Shown here in pieces: positions 37,901-49,228 of a DNA stretch of 64,000 nucleotides (position 1 is its first letter; each line of letters starts with the position of its first letter). Source of the stretch: Scatophagus argus (lineage: Eukaryota > Chordata > Actinopteri > Scatophagidae); the NCBI RefSeq assembly GCF_020382885.2, contig NC_058511.1, positions 7,898,064-7,962,063 on the forward strand, written 5' to 3'. The position numbers and the translations under genes were made by a program. The notes beneath the pieces were generated by a model. That model saw only the letters and a program-made list of their open reading frames with translations. It did not search any database and had not been told where the DNA came from.

Positions 37901-40900
37901 ACGCTGCATAAATAGAAACGTGCTGTAAATACAGAAACGCACTGCAAATAAGAACACATGCAAAAAGAAAACACTGCATATCCAGTCATACAACGGAAGT
38001 ACTCCAGGCCTCTAGGGGCAGTGCTGAGTGGCCACCTGAGAGACAGACATCAGACGTATAAACATGTGGAGCAATATAACATTCTTCTTCTCATGTACTC
38101 GTGTGATTCTACACGTGTAGAGCAGAGGAGTACACGAGAAGAAGAAAGTTATATTGCTCCACACATTTATACGTCCGTTGTCTGTCTTTCAGGTGGACTC
38201 TCAGCACTGCCCCTAGAGGCCTGGAGTACTTCTGCTGTAAGACTGGATATGCGACGTTTTCTTTATGCATTTGTTTCTTATTTGCAGCACATTTGTGTTT
38301 ATGCAGTGCGTTTCTGTATTTGCAGCGCCCGTCTGTATGCAGCTCGTTTTCGCATTAATCGCTCCACCACACCCAAATTTTTCCTGCCCGTCCAATGGGG
38401 GAATCGAACCGGTGACCCTCCGACCACAAGCCGCTTCTCCAACCTCTAGGCCACGGCTGTCCCCCATGTGTGAATACGGACCATGTGTGAACAACTTTCT
38501 CTTTCATGCGAAAACTCTAAATGTTGCCTGTTGATTTGATAAGCCAAGTACTCGAGGGCATTTGTGTTGAGTTCTCCTCAGTGGCTCACCTTGCTCTCCC
38601 TCTCCAGCTCCGCCCTGAGCCATTCAAAGTCACTGTACCTCCTTCGTACACAAGACTCCTTCAGCTTGAATATGGGCAGGTTGGTCTGTGGGAACACACA
38701 CGCACAAACTGTTACATGTGTCACTTTCAAATGTTGGAATATTCTTTAAATCCCTGCAAGGGAAATTAGGAAGAGAAACAGAGAAATGACTGACATTGTC
38801 ATGTTTAATCAGTGCTTTAAATCCCAGTCAGTAACAAAGTGTGCATGCATGCATTTTTTCCTATCACCTACAGTGTACTAGTAGGGCTGTGGCATTATTG
38901 TCATTATTCATTACTCTAGCTTTATTATTTTTCTGATAAACAGCTTGATCTGTAAAAACAGAAGAAATGCAGCAAGTCCTCACATCTGATGACTTAAACA
39001 AGAAAATGTGGGGAATTTTTTAATAACTTTTAACTGATAATGTTTATGTTCAGTGACTAACTGAATATTAGACAGCTTCACCGCATTTTGAAGGCATGGT
39101 TTTCAATAAACAGATTATGATTCTGTGTGTTGAAGTGTGGTCCATAGCCCACTGGACCCATACACACAACACAACACACACGCTCACACACACACACACT
39201 AGCTTCATGAGAAATCAATAACCAGTCCATACCACGCTAATGTGTCTGAGCACAACGGTGCATCCGCAGTCCTTCATATGTGCACAAATGGCACAGGGAC
39301 AGTACAATAAATGATATTCATCACGAGGGATTAAAAAGTGGAAAACAAAATACCTACCAACTACTAAAATCCTCCCTGCTGAAGAAACAGAGGCAATGGT
39401 TACTTACTGTAACAGTCAAGCATGGAGCAGAGAAGGAGAGAAAACAGCTCTTCATACACCAAGAGGCATGAGGAAAACCACACAATTGGAAGATTCCAAA
39501 TAACAATCTCTCTGACAAAACATTCAAAACAGATTCATTGAAAAATGAGAGACATCAGCAAGGGGAGTAAATGGATAATTAGAATAGTTAGAATTAGAAT
39601 AAGTACTCAAATCAAACATGAGGTTTTATTTTCCAGGAATACACATTACACTAAACTACCACAAAACATCCATGAAAGAATTTGTCCATAATTTCGCATA
39701 TTGACCAAACACGATCCAACAACATACTAGGTTTTGATCTGGTTTTCCTGCTATAATTATTCAATTTAAAAAATTCAAAAGGTTGATTAGAAACCACTTT
39801 TGAGATGCCAAAATAAATGTTTTTAACAGAAAACAACCAGAAAGCTTTGGGTTGTTCTTTCTGTGGAACAGGTATAAATAGCAACACATTTTCACTAGAA
39901 AGTGGCAGGAAGAGACTGTGTCAACTTCAAGAAACACAGTGAAATGTTTTATTGCATTGGTTTTGGGCATAGCCTTGTGCTATCTACTCTGACTTTATTG
40001 AAGGAAAAGAGGGCACAAGCGAACAAAAAAAACAAACCAAAGACTCTTTCAAACTGAACCCAACTGAAAAGAAAAAATTTAAACTGGCCTCCAGGCAGGG
40101 AAAAAAAAAGTTCACTTAAGGTTTGCTCACCAAGGTCTACCGCATTTATCTGTTGCCATTTTTTTAAGGTGTGATTGTGTATGCCAATGCACAGATGTGA
40201 GTGTAATTCTAAGTTGCTGTTGACAAGCTCTTGAGAATGAATTTCATATTAAAAAGGGGAGATGTTTCGACATTGACAGAGAACATTGAGCAAACAGCAC
40301 ATTATAGCACAATGCCAAACCTCTTCACTAGTCTTGACAGCACATGGCCATCCTATGACAATGTACAAACAAGGAGGGAGTGAATGAACATTTCATTGGC
40401 AGACCCCATTTACAGAAGGTCAGAATTCATGGAAGAAGGAACCACAAGAGCAAAGCAATTGAGCAAGTAGGTGCAGCATGAATACAGTGTGAGCAGCAGA
40501 CTGATCGATGAGCAGACGAATACGACTGTGTGCAGCAGTGGGGATGCAGAGTTAACCAGAAGGCTGAGTAAATGGCTGAACAAAATAGAAAAGGAGTGGG
40601 TGTATGTGGTCATAAAGGAAGAGCAGAAAAACTGGAGAGGTTTGGAGCTTCATCTGGTCTGTGCAGGACTAATTGAGGAGGACGGAGAGCAGGAGTGGTC
40701 TTTTTGCTCTCATGGTCTCTCCCTTTCAGTTCTTTCCCTCTTTATTTCCCTTGCTCTGCGATAATAAGTCTGATTTTCTGCCCTTGAAACTCCTCTTACA
40801 GTGTTTCAATGGGGAAAACACAGGCATTCGTATTCTTCCCTCTTTGCTTTCTTGTCTTCAAAATTATAGATCTTGCCCAGATTTGGTGGGAAAGAGCATA

Positions 40901-43900
40901 CTAATTTGAGAAAAAAAAAATCTCTCTAATGACAACGAGAGCTAGCCTGTTAACCAACATGCCTGATTTTTTGTGTGACTGTAAAACAAATTAGTTACCC
41001 TGGGAAATTATTAAAGGGGACTCCTAGTTCATGTGACAATATACTTTCTGTTTTCTATTTAGGTATGCTTCACTAAAACAAAACACCTGGCACAACACTG
41101 CTGCAACAAATTCACACAAGTTATAATCTTCAGGGGATTTTTAATGGAATTGATTTAAGTGTATGGTTATTTTGGAAAATACCATTTGTTGCTGTTGAAC
41201 TGTACTACACTGTTGTGACAGGTGTTTTTATTATTTTGTATACTCCACTACATCTAGGGTAGGCTAAATGACAGAACAAAACCTCTGCTCAAACTGATCA
41301 TACAGTTGAATCAACACCCCTCTGAAACTGAACAATATAAACTTCATGAATGATTAATTGCAAGACTACTGAATTAAGACTGTAATATAGTCTTTGTTGG
41401 GTGAGCTTAGAAGACAACTTTACTAGTACAGCTCTATTCAGGTGTTAAGAAGATGTTTGATAATTTATGTCCAAAAGTTTTAATGTTAGCCTACAGTTCA
41501 ATAGAGGATATAAAATAAGAAAAGCGTGGTTTTAATATTGCGATTAGTTTACAGTGCATTTCAGCACAAAGCCCTATAATGCTATAGTCAGGTTACAAGA
41601 CTGAGGCTTTCTCTTTGAAAATCAGAAGAGAGTCTGATCTGTGTCCTTGATCACTACCAACATTTGACAAAGAATATCTGATAACAGTTAAGATTAGGTC
41701 ATGCCTCATGTCCTGATTGCTGCATCGCTGTTTGTTTTTGTGATCTGCCAGGCAGAATGCAGATGGAACCTGGGTTCAAGATAACTTATGTTTAATAATT
41801 TACATGGTCCCTTACACATAAATAAAACATTTATTTTGACAAGATCAGGGTCACCCTAACAAATCTAAAGCCTGTTTGATATTTGCGAGTATCTAACTTG
41901 ATTATGTGGATACGCAAAATTTAAGATGTGGAGACAGAGAGAAAGCTTTTCTAAATGCCCACCAAGAAGCTGGTGTGTGGTGTACGAGTTTAAAGGACAT
42001 GGAAGGTTGTTGAAAATGCAGCTGAAACTGCTTAGATAGCCATATCTACAGCTGTGCAGGTAAAGACAGAGACAGACAAAACTTGTAGGTGAGGCTAAAG
42101 TACATTACATGCAATTGTGTGTGTGTGAGTGTGTCAGAAACACAGAAAGAGACAGAGTTTCTGTGTGTCACACAGAAATGTTAACTAAATGAAGCCTAGT
42201 TTGCTCTGGATAGATATTATTATCCTCTGCTTTCAACACTTATTTTCTTATTTCCTACTCTTCGGCTCTGTCATTTAACAGCTGATAATTACGCTGTCCT
42301 TGCATGCAATACCACCTGATGTCAAAATTTGAGAGTTAATTTGGCCTTTACTTCAGTGGTAGTTGTAACATGAAAACAGTTCCAGTTTCACCCCATGCCA
42401 TCAGGGGATTTTTTTGTTGTGTTTTTGCATTTGAATTTTTGCGTTTTGCATGCAGTTCCTCCTATGAACTTTGTGGTACATGCACAGAATCAAAACACAA
42501 ACAGAAACCAAACTTTGTCAGAAGGTAGCCGACCACTACAGCTCTTTTTAATAAGGTCAGGTTTCCTGTGATTAAAGCTTTAATGCTGGTGAAATAACCT
42601 GTTTAATAAGACAGTTGCAATAATAGGAGTATTTCCTTACTCCAGTTCTAATCAAATGACTGCCTGTAAACTCACTGCCACTCCCTCTTTCCCATTGCAT
42701 TTTTATGTGACTCACCAGCTCTGAAAACTTCTCATTCCCACTTATTTCAAGTTCTCTCCAGGTGAAGTTGTCAATGAGCCCCTCACTCCTCCTCTTTCTC
42801 AGGTCACAGGAGAAGTGGATTATCTTAGCTTTGTCACCCCAGTGCTCTAGCATTATTCCCACTCTCCCCTCACCGTGGCCTGTTCCTGCTGCGTCATGTT
42901 ACCTCACAGCATGGAGCGCCGCAAAGTTAATCCTCCACCACAACAGATCACAGTTACAGGTAATCTGCCACTGCAGTGACTCTAATCCCATCATGTGCAC
43001 ACAGAAAACACTTAACCACGCGCAAGCACTCACTGACGTACATCAAATACGCATGCACAGGTGTTAAGTAGAAAGATCTGACCAGTCACACAGTTGACAA
43101 TGTAAATATAATAGTCCAAAGCATTTAAACTCGGCTGTACACACACATTCAAACCTGGACCACTCTTCTGCACACAATGAAGCCAGCAGTGAGAGTGTAA
43201 GAAAAGAAAGTCACCTGGCCTTTCAATCCTCCTGCCCTCTCAAACCCTATGATTAAGAGATTGGCCTTGCAGGACAAGGGGAGGAACGAAAACGACAGAA
43301 TTGAAAAATGAGAGGTCTCACTCACTCCTCCGCTCTCTCTCACACAAACACACACACAGAAAGAGGCGGTTCATGAGAGCTCTACGAGTCAAAGATCAGG
43401 TTTCCATGGGCTCTGTTCTCTTCACGGCTGGTTAGAGGTTAGGGCCTGGGTGTCTCAACTTACTGGCCCCTGCAGTGATTGGGACATGGGACCAGCCCAA
43501 GCCCAGCCCGGGTCTTAGCATTTCATTAATCGTCTAAAAAGGCACACTTTGCCTCTCTCACCTTCTCATAAACTGAATAAAAGACAAGAAAGAAAGGACA
43601 GGAAGGTGAAAGAAACCAAAGTTTGCAAAAGGGACAAATATGAAGTCTCCAGACTTTGGACAAAAAAAACCAAATGAAAAAGAAAAAAAATTACATTAAA
43701 AGCAGGTGTAAAATAGAAAATGCTGTATCTTTAAAAGAAAGAGCAAAAAGCTAGATGTATCTCCTTCAAAGTAGACCTCCTAGCTTCACTTTCCATTATG
43801 AGTGTGCAAGGTGCAATCTACGCTCCATAGGAAGAGCATGTGATTCATAATGCCTGGGACACAATACCTTAGGCTCATTGAAAATGGGTTGAAAAGAGGC

Positions 43901-44468
43901 AGAACCCTTCAAAACAGCGAGACAGAGAAAGGGAGAGAGGGAGGACAAAGATCACTCATCTCCTGAGAGAATAGTTCAAGGCCACCATGCATTAGCTTTT
44001 AGCAGGATGGATTAAGTCAAGTTTGAGAGTGTGCATCCTAAACCTCCCCCATGCCCCCTTCCTACCCCTCCCATATGCTCTCCTTTCAAAATGATAGCAT
44101 AAAAAATGGCAACATAATACCATCTCATTGCATCATATTCCAAAATGGGGGGAAAAAAGACAGGGAACAAAAGCATTGGGGCTATAGGTCTTTTGCTCTC
44201 GCCTCTCCATGTACTTTCACACTCGTTCTCTTGCTTGCCGGCCCCTGCAGCCTGACAGCCTAGCCTCTCTCCGACTCGCCTAGCTGGCAAAAAGCTGCTT
44301 TGTTGCCATAGTATCAACTCCCACTTTTGATACTGTCATTTCAAGTAGGATATGGTAGCCTTGATACAATATGTTCCCTATTTCCATTAAAATAGTTGTC
44401 GAAGAGGATGCTGTAGACTTTGGATTACACTTGACTGTGCCTGACAAGCACCCCCCACCCCCCACACG

Positions 44469-44503
<35 letters not shown>

Positions 44504-47500
44504 ACTCTCCATCTCTCCCCATTTTATTAATGACCAAAGGCCCCCGCCCCAATGCCCAAATGGAAAAGAGAAAGAAAGAGAGCGGGAGAAGCTATGGGAG
44601 TAGAGAAGAGGAGGGGTAGAAGACTGAGTGAGAGTGAGCGACAGAGCTATAAGAGGCCTTTTATGTACTCCTATCCATAAACAAAGTGAGATCCCAAAGT
44701 TCGTTCCCCTAAATGTGCTCTCTGGATGAGATGGGAACAAACTAAAGACAAGAAATTTTGATAATACTCAAAACTCCCTCCACTCTCCACTCCCCTGTTT
44801 GCTGAGGGGTCCAAACAAATACACTGTGCTGCTTGAGGGGTACTCTCAAACCAGGAAGAACCCCCCCCCCACAACCCAAAAAAAAAAAAAAAAAAAAAAA
44901 CATTCTGGCAATGTGATAGGACTCTGCAGAATAACTCTGTCCATTATGACCATGATGAAAAAAATGCACAAAAGCAGGAAAAAAAAGAAATACACCAACA
45001 TCTACCAGCTTCCTGTGGTCTAAAAGCCATTATGGAAAGTACACCTAAAATGAAGGGATTTAGTTGAGAACAAAAATCCATTGTTTCAACACGACCCTGG
45101 ACATTACAAGTCTGCTCAGGCAAAATGAGATATCCGCCTCCTTTCAGAACCTAACTTCCACCTCTTTAAGAATCTGACTGAAAGAAGCGGATTGATCCCA
45201 TTGATTTTAAACACATAATGCATTCCCGGTTGTGAAGTGACTGTGTAACCTGCCTTACAGCTACTGCAACCAGTTGGCTTCTCACTAGTACTTCAGTCTT
45301 CATACAATTTAATTCATGACCAACTTGACGTAACATTCAGGCATTGCCAATGAGTCACAAGTCAAACCCATAAGCTGACATTTACTTATACAGAATCAAG
45401 GCAAATTTTGCAATTTCATACAAATAACAAGCCCTTGCTCTGGTCTTTACACTGTATGGTAAACCATATATAGTTATCACGGGGACTTCAGTAAGCACAC
45501 CATGAATTAGGCAACTGACTGCACACAGCTGGGAATGAAATGGGATGAGTGGGCAATGGGGTGAAGGCTGGTGAGGGGGTGGCTTTCTGCCCTCCCATGG
45601 TTGGGGGGTGAGGATGGGGAATAAACGCTTCAGCTCCCCCACACCCTGGCCTGTTTCATTCTTCTCTTCTCTCAATGAGGGGATTAGGGCAGACTCTCTC
45701 AGTGTGGCCACAAGGGCTCTCTCAATTTTCAGATGGACAGCGGGACCATAGTGAGAACACGAGACAAGGGAATGAGTTATAAACAGAAACTGTATAGCAT
45801 AATTAGATAAAATTACAGTACTTCTAAATATTTTTTAAGTACTATAGAAACAAAAGGGGCAAAGCATAGGTTATGCATTCCAGGCTGTGGCATTGTGGCT
45901 AACACTCTTAACATGCTGGAGATGGAGTAAAATGCTTCTAAAGAAAGCTGAAGAAAGGAGAAGGAGAGAAGCAAAGCAAAGTTGACACCACATTTGTTGA
46001 GAAGTGAGGGATGCGCCACTTATTCCGTGGTCTTATGCAAAGCAGGGTCACACAGGGCTATGAGGTGCACAATAATGCTGATTACACGCATATGCTAATT
46101 ATTACACGCTAATCAAGTACAGTAGCCTTATATTCAACGCTAATGCCTGGAGACGGTTTCTTTTCCCTCAGCCCATTTCTTTAGGTAAAGGGAAACTATA
46201 AATATTTTAGGGCTGCTCACCAATCTAAATATTCTGGACTACTAACTACAGGGGTGTCAGTCAACTTAGACGATAATTTAAAGATAAGAGATGAAGCAAT
46301 CAGGTGAGCATAATGACTGCATGACAATTTCAGACTCTCAATGCCGCTCTGCACATTAAAACATATAAAGTAGATTTCTAGAATGGCTCAATTTAGGCAA
46401 AATTGTATGTGGTGACAGACATGATGAAAAATGAAACACGTACAAATGTCTTTGGGAAAAAAAAGACAGCTGTGCCATTTGGAAGAAAACTAATAAAACT
46501 TTCTTTTATGTTTATGTAGGCTACAAATGAAATAAATGCCTGAGCAATGTCTCAAAGTCTGATGATTCATTTTTGACTTTAGAACCAGCAGCTGGGAAAA
46601 ACAAACACAAGTTCAGTGCAAGGTCCTCTAAGTTGCTTGCTCCAGAGCTTTCAACTGAATTACAGCGTTTTCTTCAGCACATGCAGTCTGCTGAGTTGTC
46701 AATGACTGTAGATGTACCAATAGTGCATTGTTCTGAGCTCCTCTATGATTAGCCACGTCTGAATATCTAAAGACAACTTGATGATAACTGAGCAACTGAC
46801 CCCAACAATTTAGTATGATCCTCGGCTCCACTGTGTTCCCTCACTGAAGTACTGTACTTCTGTTGTACAAAAGTGGTTTCCATTATTTCTAAAGCTGATT
46901 CAGCTTGGTGATTTAGGAGTTGTGTCTCTGTGCGTGAGTGTATGACGAAAAATACAGGCATGATGCAGGATGTGTTTTGCAATAGCTAGGATTGTCTAAC
47001 CGTTACTGTTACAAACATGTCACGTTTAACAAGTATTTGGACAACAATCTCAATCAATCTCAGTCTCAATCTCATCTCCAGCTACCAACTAGTTCATCAA
47101 CTAATGACAGAATTTCTCTAGGGACAAAAGCATTTGTTCTCCTCTACAAGTTTTTCAGTAGAGCATGAGGAAGGAAATGTGTGTTTGTGGGGAGGGGTGG
47201 AGTCCCGTAGAGGATCAGGCAGCATAGTGCATCCTGTCTACAGTTCCAGAGTAGGTGACTTGCTGAGCTTTGTTCCTCTTTGGCCCAGTACTAGAACACA
47301 CTAGTTTACTTTGGATGAGTCTTGATGAGCAATCAGTCAAGTCAAGCCAGGGGAATTATAAACTAAAGCATTCTTGATTTAACCAAACAACACCCCCCAT
47401 TAGGATAATATTATATAATACGATGTGTGTGTATGTAAGAAGAAAGCTGAGTATTTGTACATACAGGCCCGCCGTCATATTCGTTGGTCATTACGTGTGA

Positions 47501-48347
47501 CCAATGGTTTTATCTGTTCATTGCAGTCAAAAAATGGGGTGTGGCTGGCGTTCAACTCTGAACTGTTCTGGAAAGCTTTAACTTTTTATGAGCTAATTAT
47601 TAATAATCTTTTATCCAGCTTACTAATGAAGTTATATTACTCCAACATATTTGTTTACAAAGTTATGACCGTGAATTGGTGAAACAGCCGTGGGGAGAAA
47701 AACACTTCAGGCTAATGTAAACACATTGCCTTATGTAGCTGAGCAACAGCAGTTAACGGTTGCAGTTAAAGCAAACATCGACTGGCTCACTGTACTCGTT
47801 AGCCTTGTTGTCAAAATCTCTCGCTGACTTATTAACCAGCGTATAACTTAGTCGAATAACTTCGACTGAGCGCTAATATCGGTAGCTTGCATTAAATCGT
47901 TGAATTGATGTTTGCTAGCTGACCAGTGCTAGCTAGTTTCGTCGAGTGTTACTAGCCTGCTAGGTAACGTTGGCTAGGTTGTTTCGTATACAACATTTAG
48001 ATCTTTTTAGATAGTCATTCACACGGTTAAATACGGATTCTGCGATTGTGTGCGCGTCTTTCTGACTGTAGCAACTCTGATGACAAGGAGTCATAGCTTT
48101 CTTTAACTACGGGAAAGACGTTTCTTAGCTTAGGTATAGTTAGCCTAAAAGCTAACGTCATTAGCACTTGTTACTGCAGGCTCACCTTCAGTCTGACTTC
48201 ATACGTGGTATATCTGCCCCTGCCAACCCCGATGGTTTCAGGGTTGCTCACATCAATCTCTAGAAAATTACTTGGGGGTCCATAAGCATCATTTAAGTTC
48301 TGAGGCTTAGTGAAGAGCCTTCGTGTGTCAGCTATGGTGTTATCCAT
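34930..48347 (-). CDS. SNX3: Sorting nexin 3
   Basis: Four exons on the minus strand: 48347-48186 (54 codons), 38685-38590 (32 codons), 37603-37479 and 35035-34930, with GT-AG borders. Total 489 bases, 162 aa, exactly the family's usual length. The start has a strong context (G at -3, G at +4). Almost the whole protein is a PX domain (about 27-150). [11 protein letters not shown] places the PI3P-binding arginine at residue 70, KLKES precedes it, and the [11 protein letters not shown] loop and the [16 protein letters not shown] helix follow. The C-terminus ends [14 protein letters not shown]3 lacks a BAR domain; it binds PI3P on early endosomes and recruits retromer for cargo such as Wntless and transferrin receptor. 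The start faces AFG1L across a short shared promoter. Intron 1 is about 9.5 kb; intron 2 holds a large palindrome. Confidence 0.98.
35036..37478 (-). other. SNX3 intron 3
   Basis: About 2.4 kb with no extra exon seen. A repeat tail of (AATCAG)n type at 35352-35420 adjoins aattctttatttgtcacatg, the reversed 3' end of a teleost LINE. A G10 run is near 36819. Open frames at 36704-37108 carry no protein signature. Confidence 0.5.
35352..35420 (-). repeat. 3' tail of a teleost non-LTR element, reversed
   Basis: Three tandem aatcag units adjoin aattctttatttgtcacatg, a frequent end of fish LINE/SINE copies on the minus strand. Confidence 0.5.
37786..38370. repeat. Large imperfect palindrome with internal tandem repeats in SNX3 intron 2
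   Basis: The left arm (about 37786-38097) and right arm (about 38128-38370) are reverse complements over most of their length. For example cgtataaacatgtggagcaa at 38055 pairs with ttgctccacacatttatacg ending at 38172, and actccaggcctctaggggca pairs with tgcccctagaggcctggagt. Each arm contains degenerate tandem units around cgctgcaaatacagaaa; the left arm has about one extra unit. The axis near 38113 is itself palindromic (acacgtgt). SNX3 pre-mRNA would fold into a very long hairpin. The open frames across it are repeat artefacts. Confidence 0.8.
38371..38466 (-). mobile_element. tRNA-derived SINE head
   Basis: On the minus strand the segment reads like a Pol III promoter of tRNA type: an A box (tggcctagaggttgg) and a B box (ggttcgattcc) about 35 bases apart. 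It is followed by a non-tRNA body that leads into the palindrome at 37786-38370. It lacks a full tRNA fold, so it is not a tRNA gene. Orientation equals SNX3 transcription. Confidence 0.65.
38880..39075 (+). repeat. Diverged copy of the MITE-like repeat seen in OSTM1
   Basis: Begins agggctgtggcattattgtc and continues cattattcattactctagc, resembling the end of the 'agggctgcaactaacgatt' family in opposite orientation to the copy at 8069-8412. Identity is low. Confidence 0.4.
43380..43560. promoter_or_regulatory. Candidate conserved block in SNX3 intron 1
   Basis: Unique text with gcatttcattaatcgtctaa and agtcaaagatcaggtttcc, different from the A/G-rich DNA around it. Regulatory function is only inferred. 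Confidence 0.25.
44471..44500. repeat. (CA)n microsatellite
   Basis: About 15 CA units preceded by cacgcacg. Confidence 0.92.
44862..44900. repeat. C-run followed by long A-run
   Basis: Nine C, a short link, then over 20 A. It may be the decayed A tail of a retrotransposed copy on the plus strand. Confidence 0.8.
46020..46170. promoter_or_regulatory. Candidate POU/homeodomain-type block in SNX3 intron 1
   Basis: Clustered cores: ATGCAAAG at 46035-46042 and ATGCTAAT at 46092-46099 (each one base from the octamer), a repeated attacacgc, and taattatta. Such clusters are common in neural enhancers; activity is not shown. Confidence 0.33.
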
Positions 48348-49228
48348 TTCGCTCCTGTCCTTCTAGCGACTAATGATAGTGCTAAGTTAGCCAAAATACA
48401 AACACATACATTCCTTTGGTTACCTTCAAAATAAAACAACTAATGACATTGTGTCCGCGAAATAAAGAAAATAGCGACAACAGCATTACTTTAGGACAGT
48501 GTCTCTATTTACTGATACGACATAGTTATATTCATACTTTTCCGATAGACTCCATCTTTTGCAAAGATAACAACATGTAACAGTACCTTTTATGTTGAAA
48601 CCAAGCAACTCCTATTCCGGTGTTGTTCAATCTCTCACTTTCGCTAGCTTCAAAGGCCAGCACGCTGCACTTCCGATCAGCTGAGGTTCAGCTGACAGTG
48701 CTCGGGCCACCTGCTGCTCGGTTTGTTTACAACCCCGCCAGGCACATTGGCTGTTTTCACGTCTTCAATTTGCTTTTCAATTTTGACTTTACATTTTTTA
48801 GTCATTTTATTTGTGTAATCCGGACTTATTGCTCTTCGTATTGAAAAGTACGTGCTGCTAAACTATAAAACGCAAGTTATCGGACGTTCAGCAGTCTTGA
48901 TACTCCAGGATTTTATACTCAAAATAATATTAATTTAAAATACCTTTGCTTCGAATATGACAAACGGAATATTTTATCCTAAAACAATCAGATCGTCATG
49001 TAATATAGACAACATGGATCTGTATATGCTTAAAATTTACAGCAGGTTTTCTCGTTATTTACGCTCTTAAATATAAAGAGATAATTAAGACTTTTTATCA
49101 TATTCGATTACATTTATTCTTGTCACAATTAACTTCTATTCTCTCCCTTCTATGCATGTGTCATGCAGCTATAGGCTGTACGTTTGTGTCAAATGAATAT
49201 CAATAAAGTTTTCGCGTTTTGAAACATC
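48348..49228. promoter_or_regulatory. Bidirectional promoter of SNX3 and AFG1L
   Basis: Only 881 bases separate the two start codons, which face apart. There is no TATA box at either end. An ETS-type cacttccgatc lies near 48667, attccggtg near 48613, an E2F-like ttttcgcg at 49209, and the AFG1L start sits in atcatggcggc (49226-49236), a YY1-type initiator context. Human SNX3 and AFG1L have the same head-to-head arrangement. Confidence 0.65.

Larger units (their letters stand above)
38686..48185 (-). other. SNX3 intron 1
   Basis: About 9.5 kb, no extra exon supported. A minus-strand open frame at 42572-42862 has a donor-like GTGAGT but no recognisable protein. The intron holds satellites (44471-44500 CA; 44862-44900 C-run then A-run), two blocks listed as possible regulatory DNA, and long plain AT-rich stretches (39080-42500, 47000-48000). 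Confidence 0.5.

Noticed and set aside
37958..38449. 163-codon plus-strand frame and several minus-strand frames with repeated Cys/Phe/Leu patterns
   Set aside because: They are translations of the palindrome's tandem units and of the SINE head.
38371..38466. A true tRNA gene on the minus strand
   Set aside because: A and B boxes are present but the cloverleaf and 3' end are missing, and it continues into a repeat body; a SINE fits better.
42572..42862. 96-codon minus-strand frame in SNX3 intron 1 with a GTGAGT donor-like site
   Set aside because: The known SNX3 exons already join in frame to the exact family length. No acceptor or homologue supports an extra exon.
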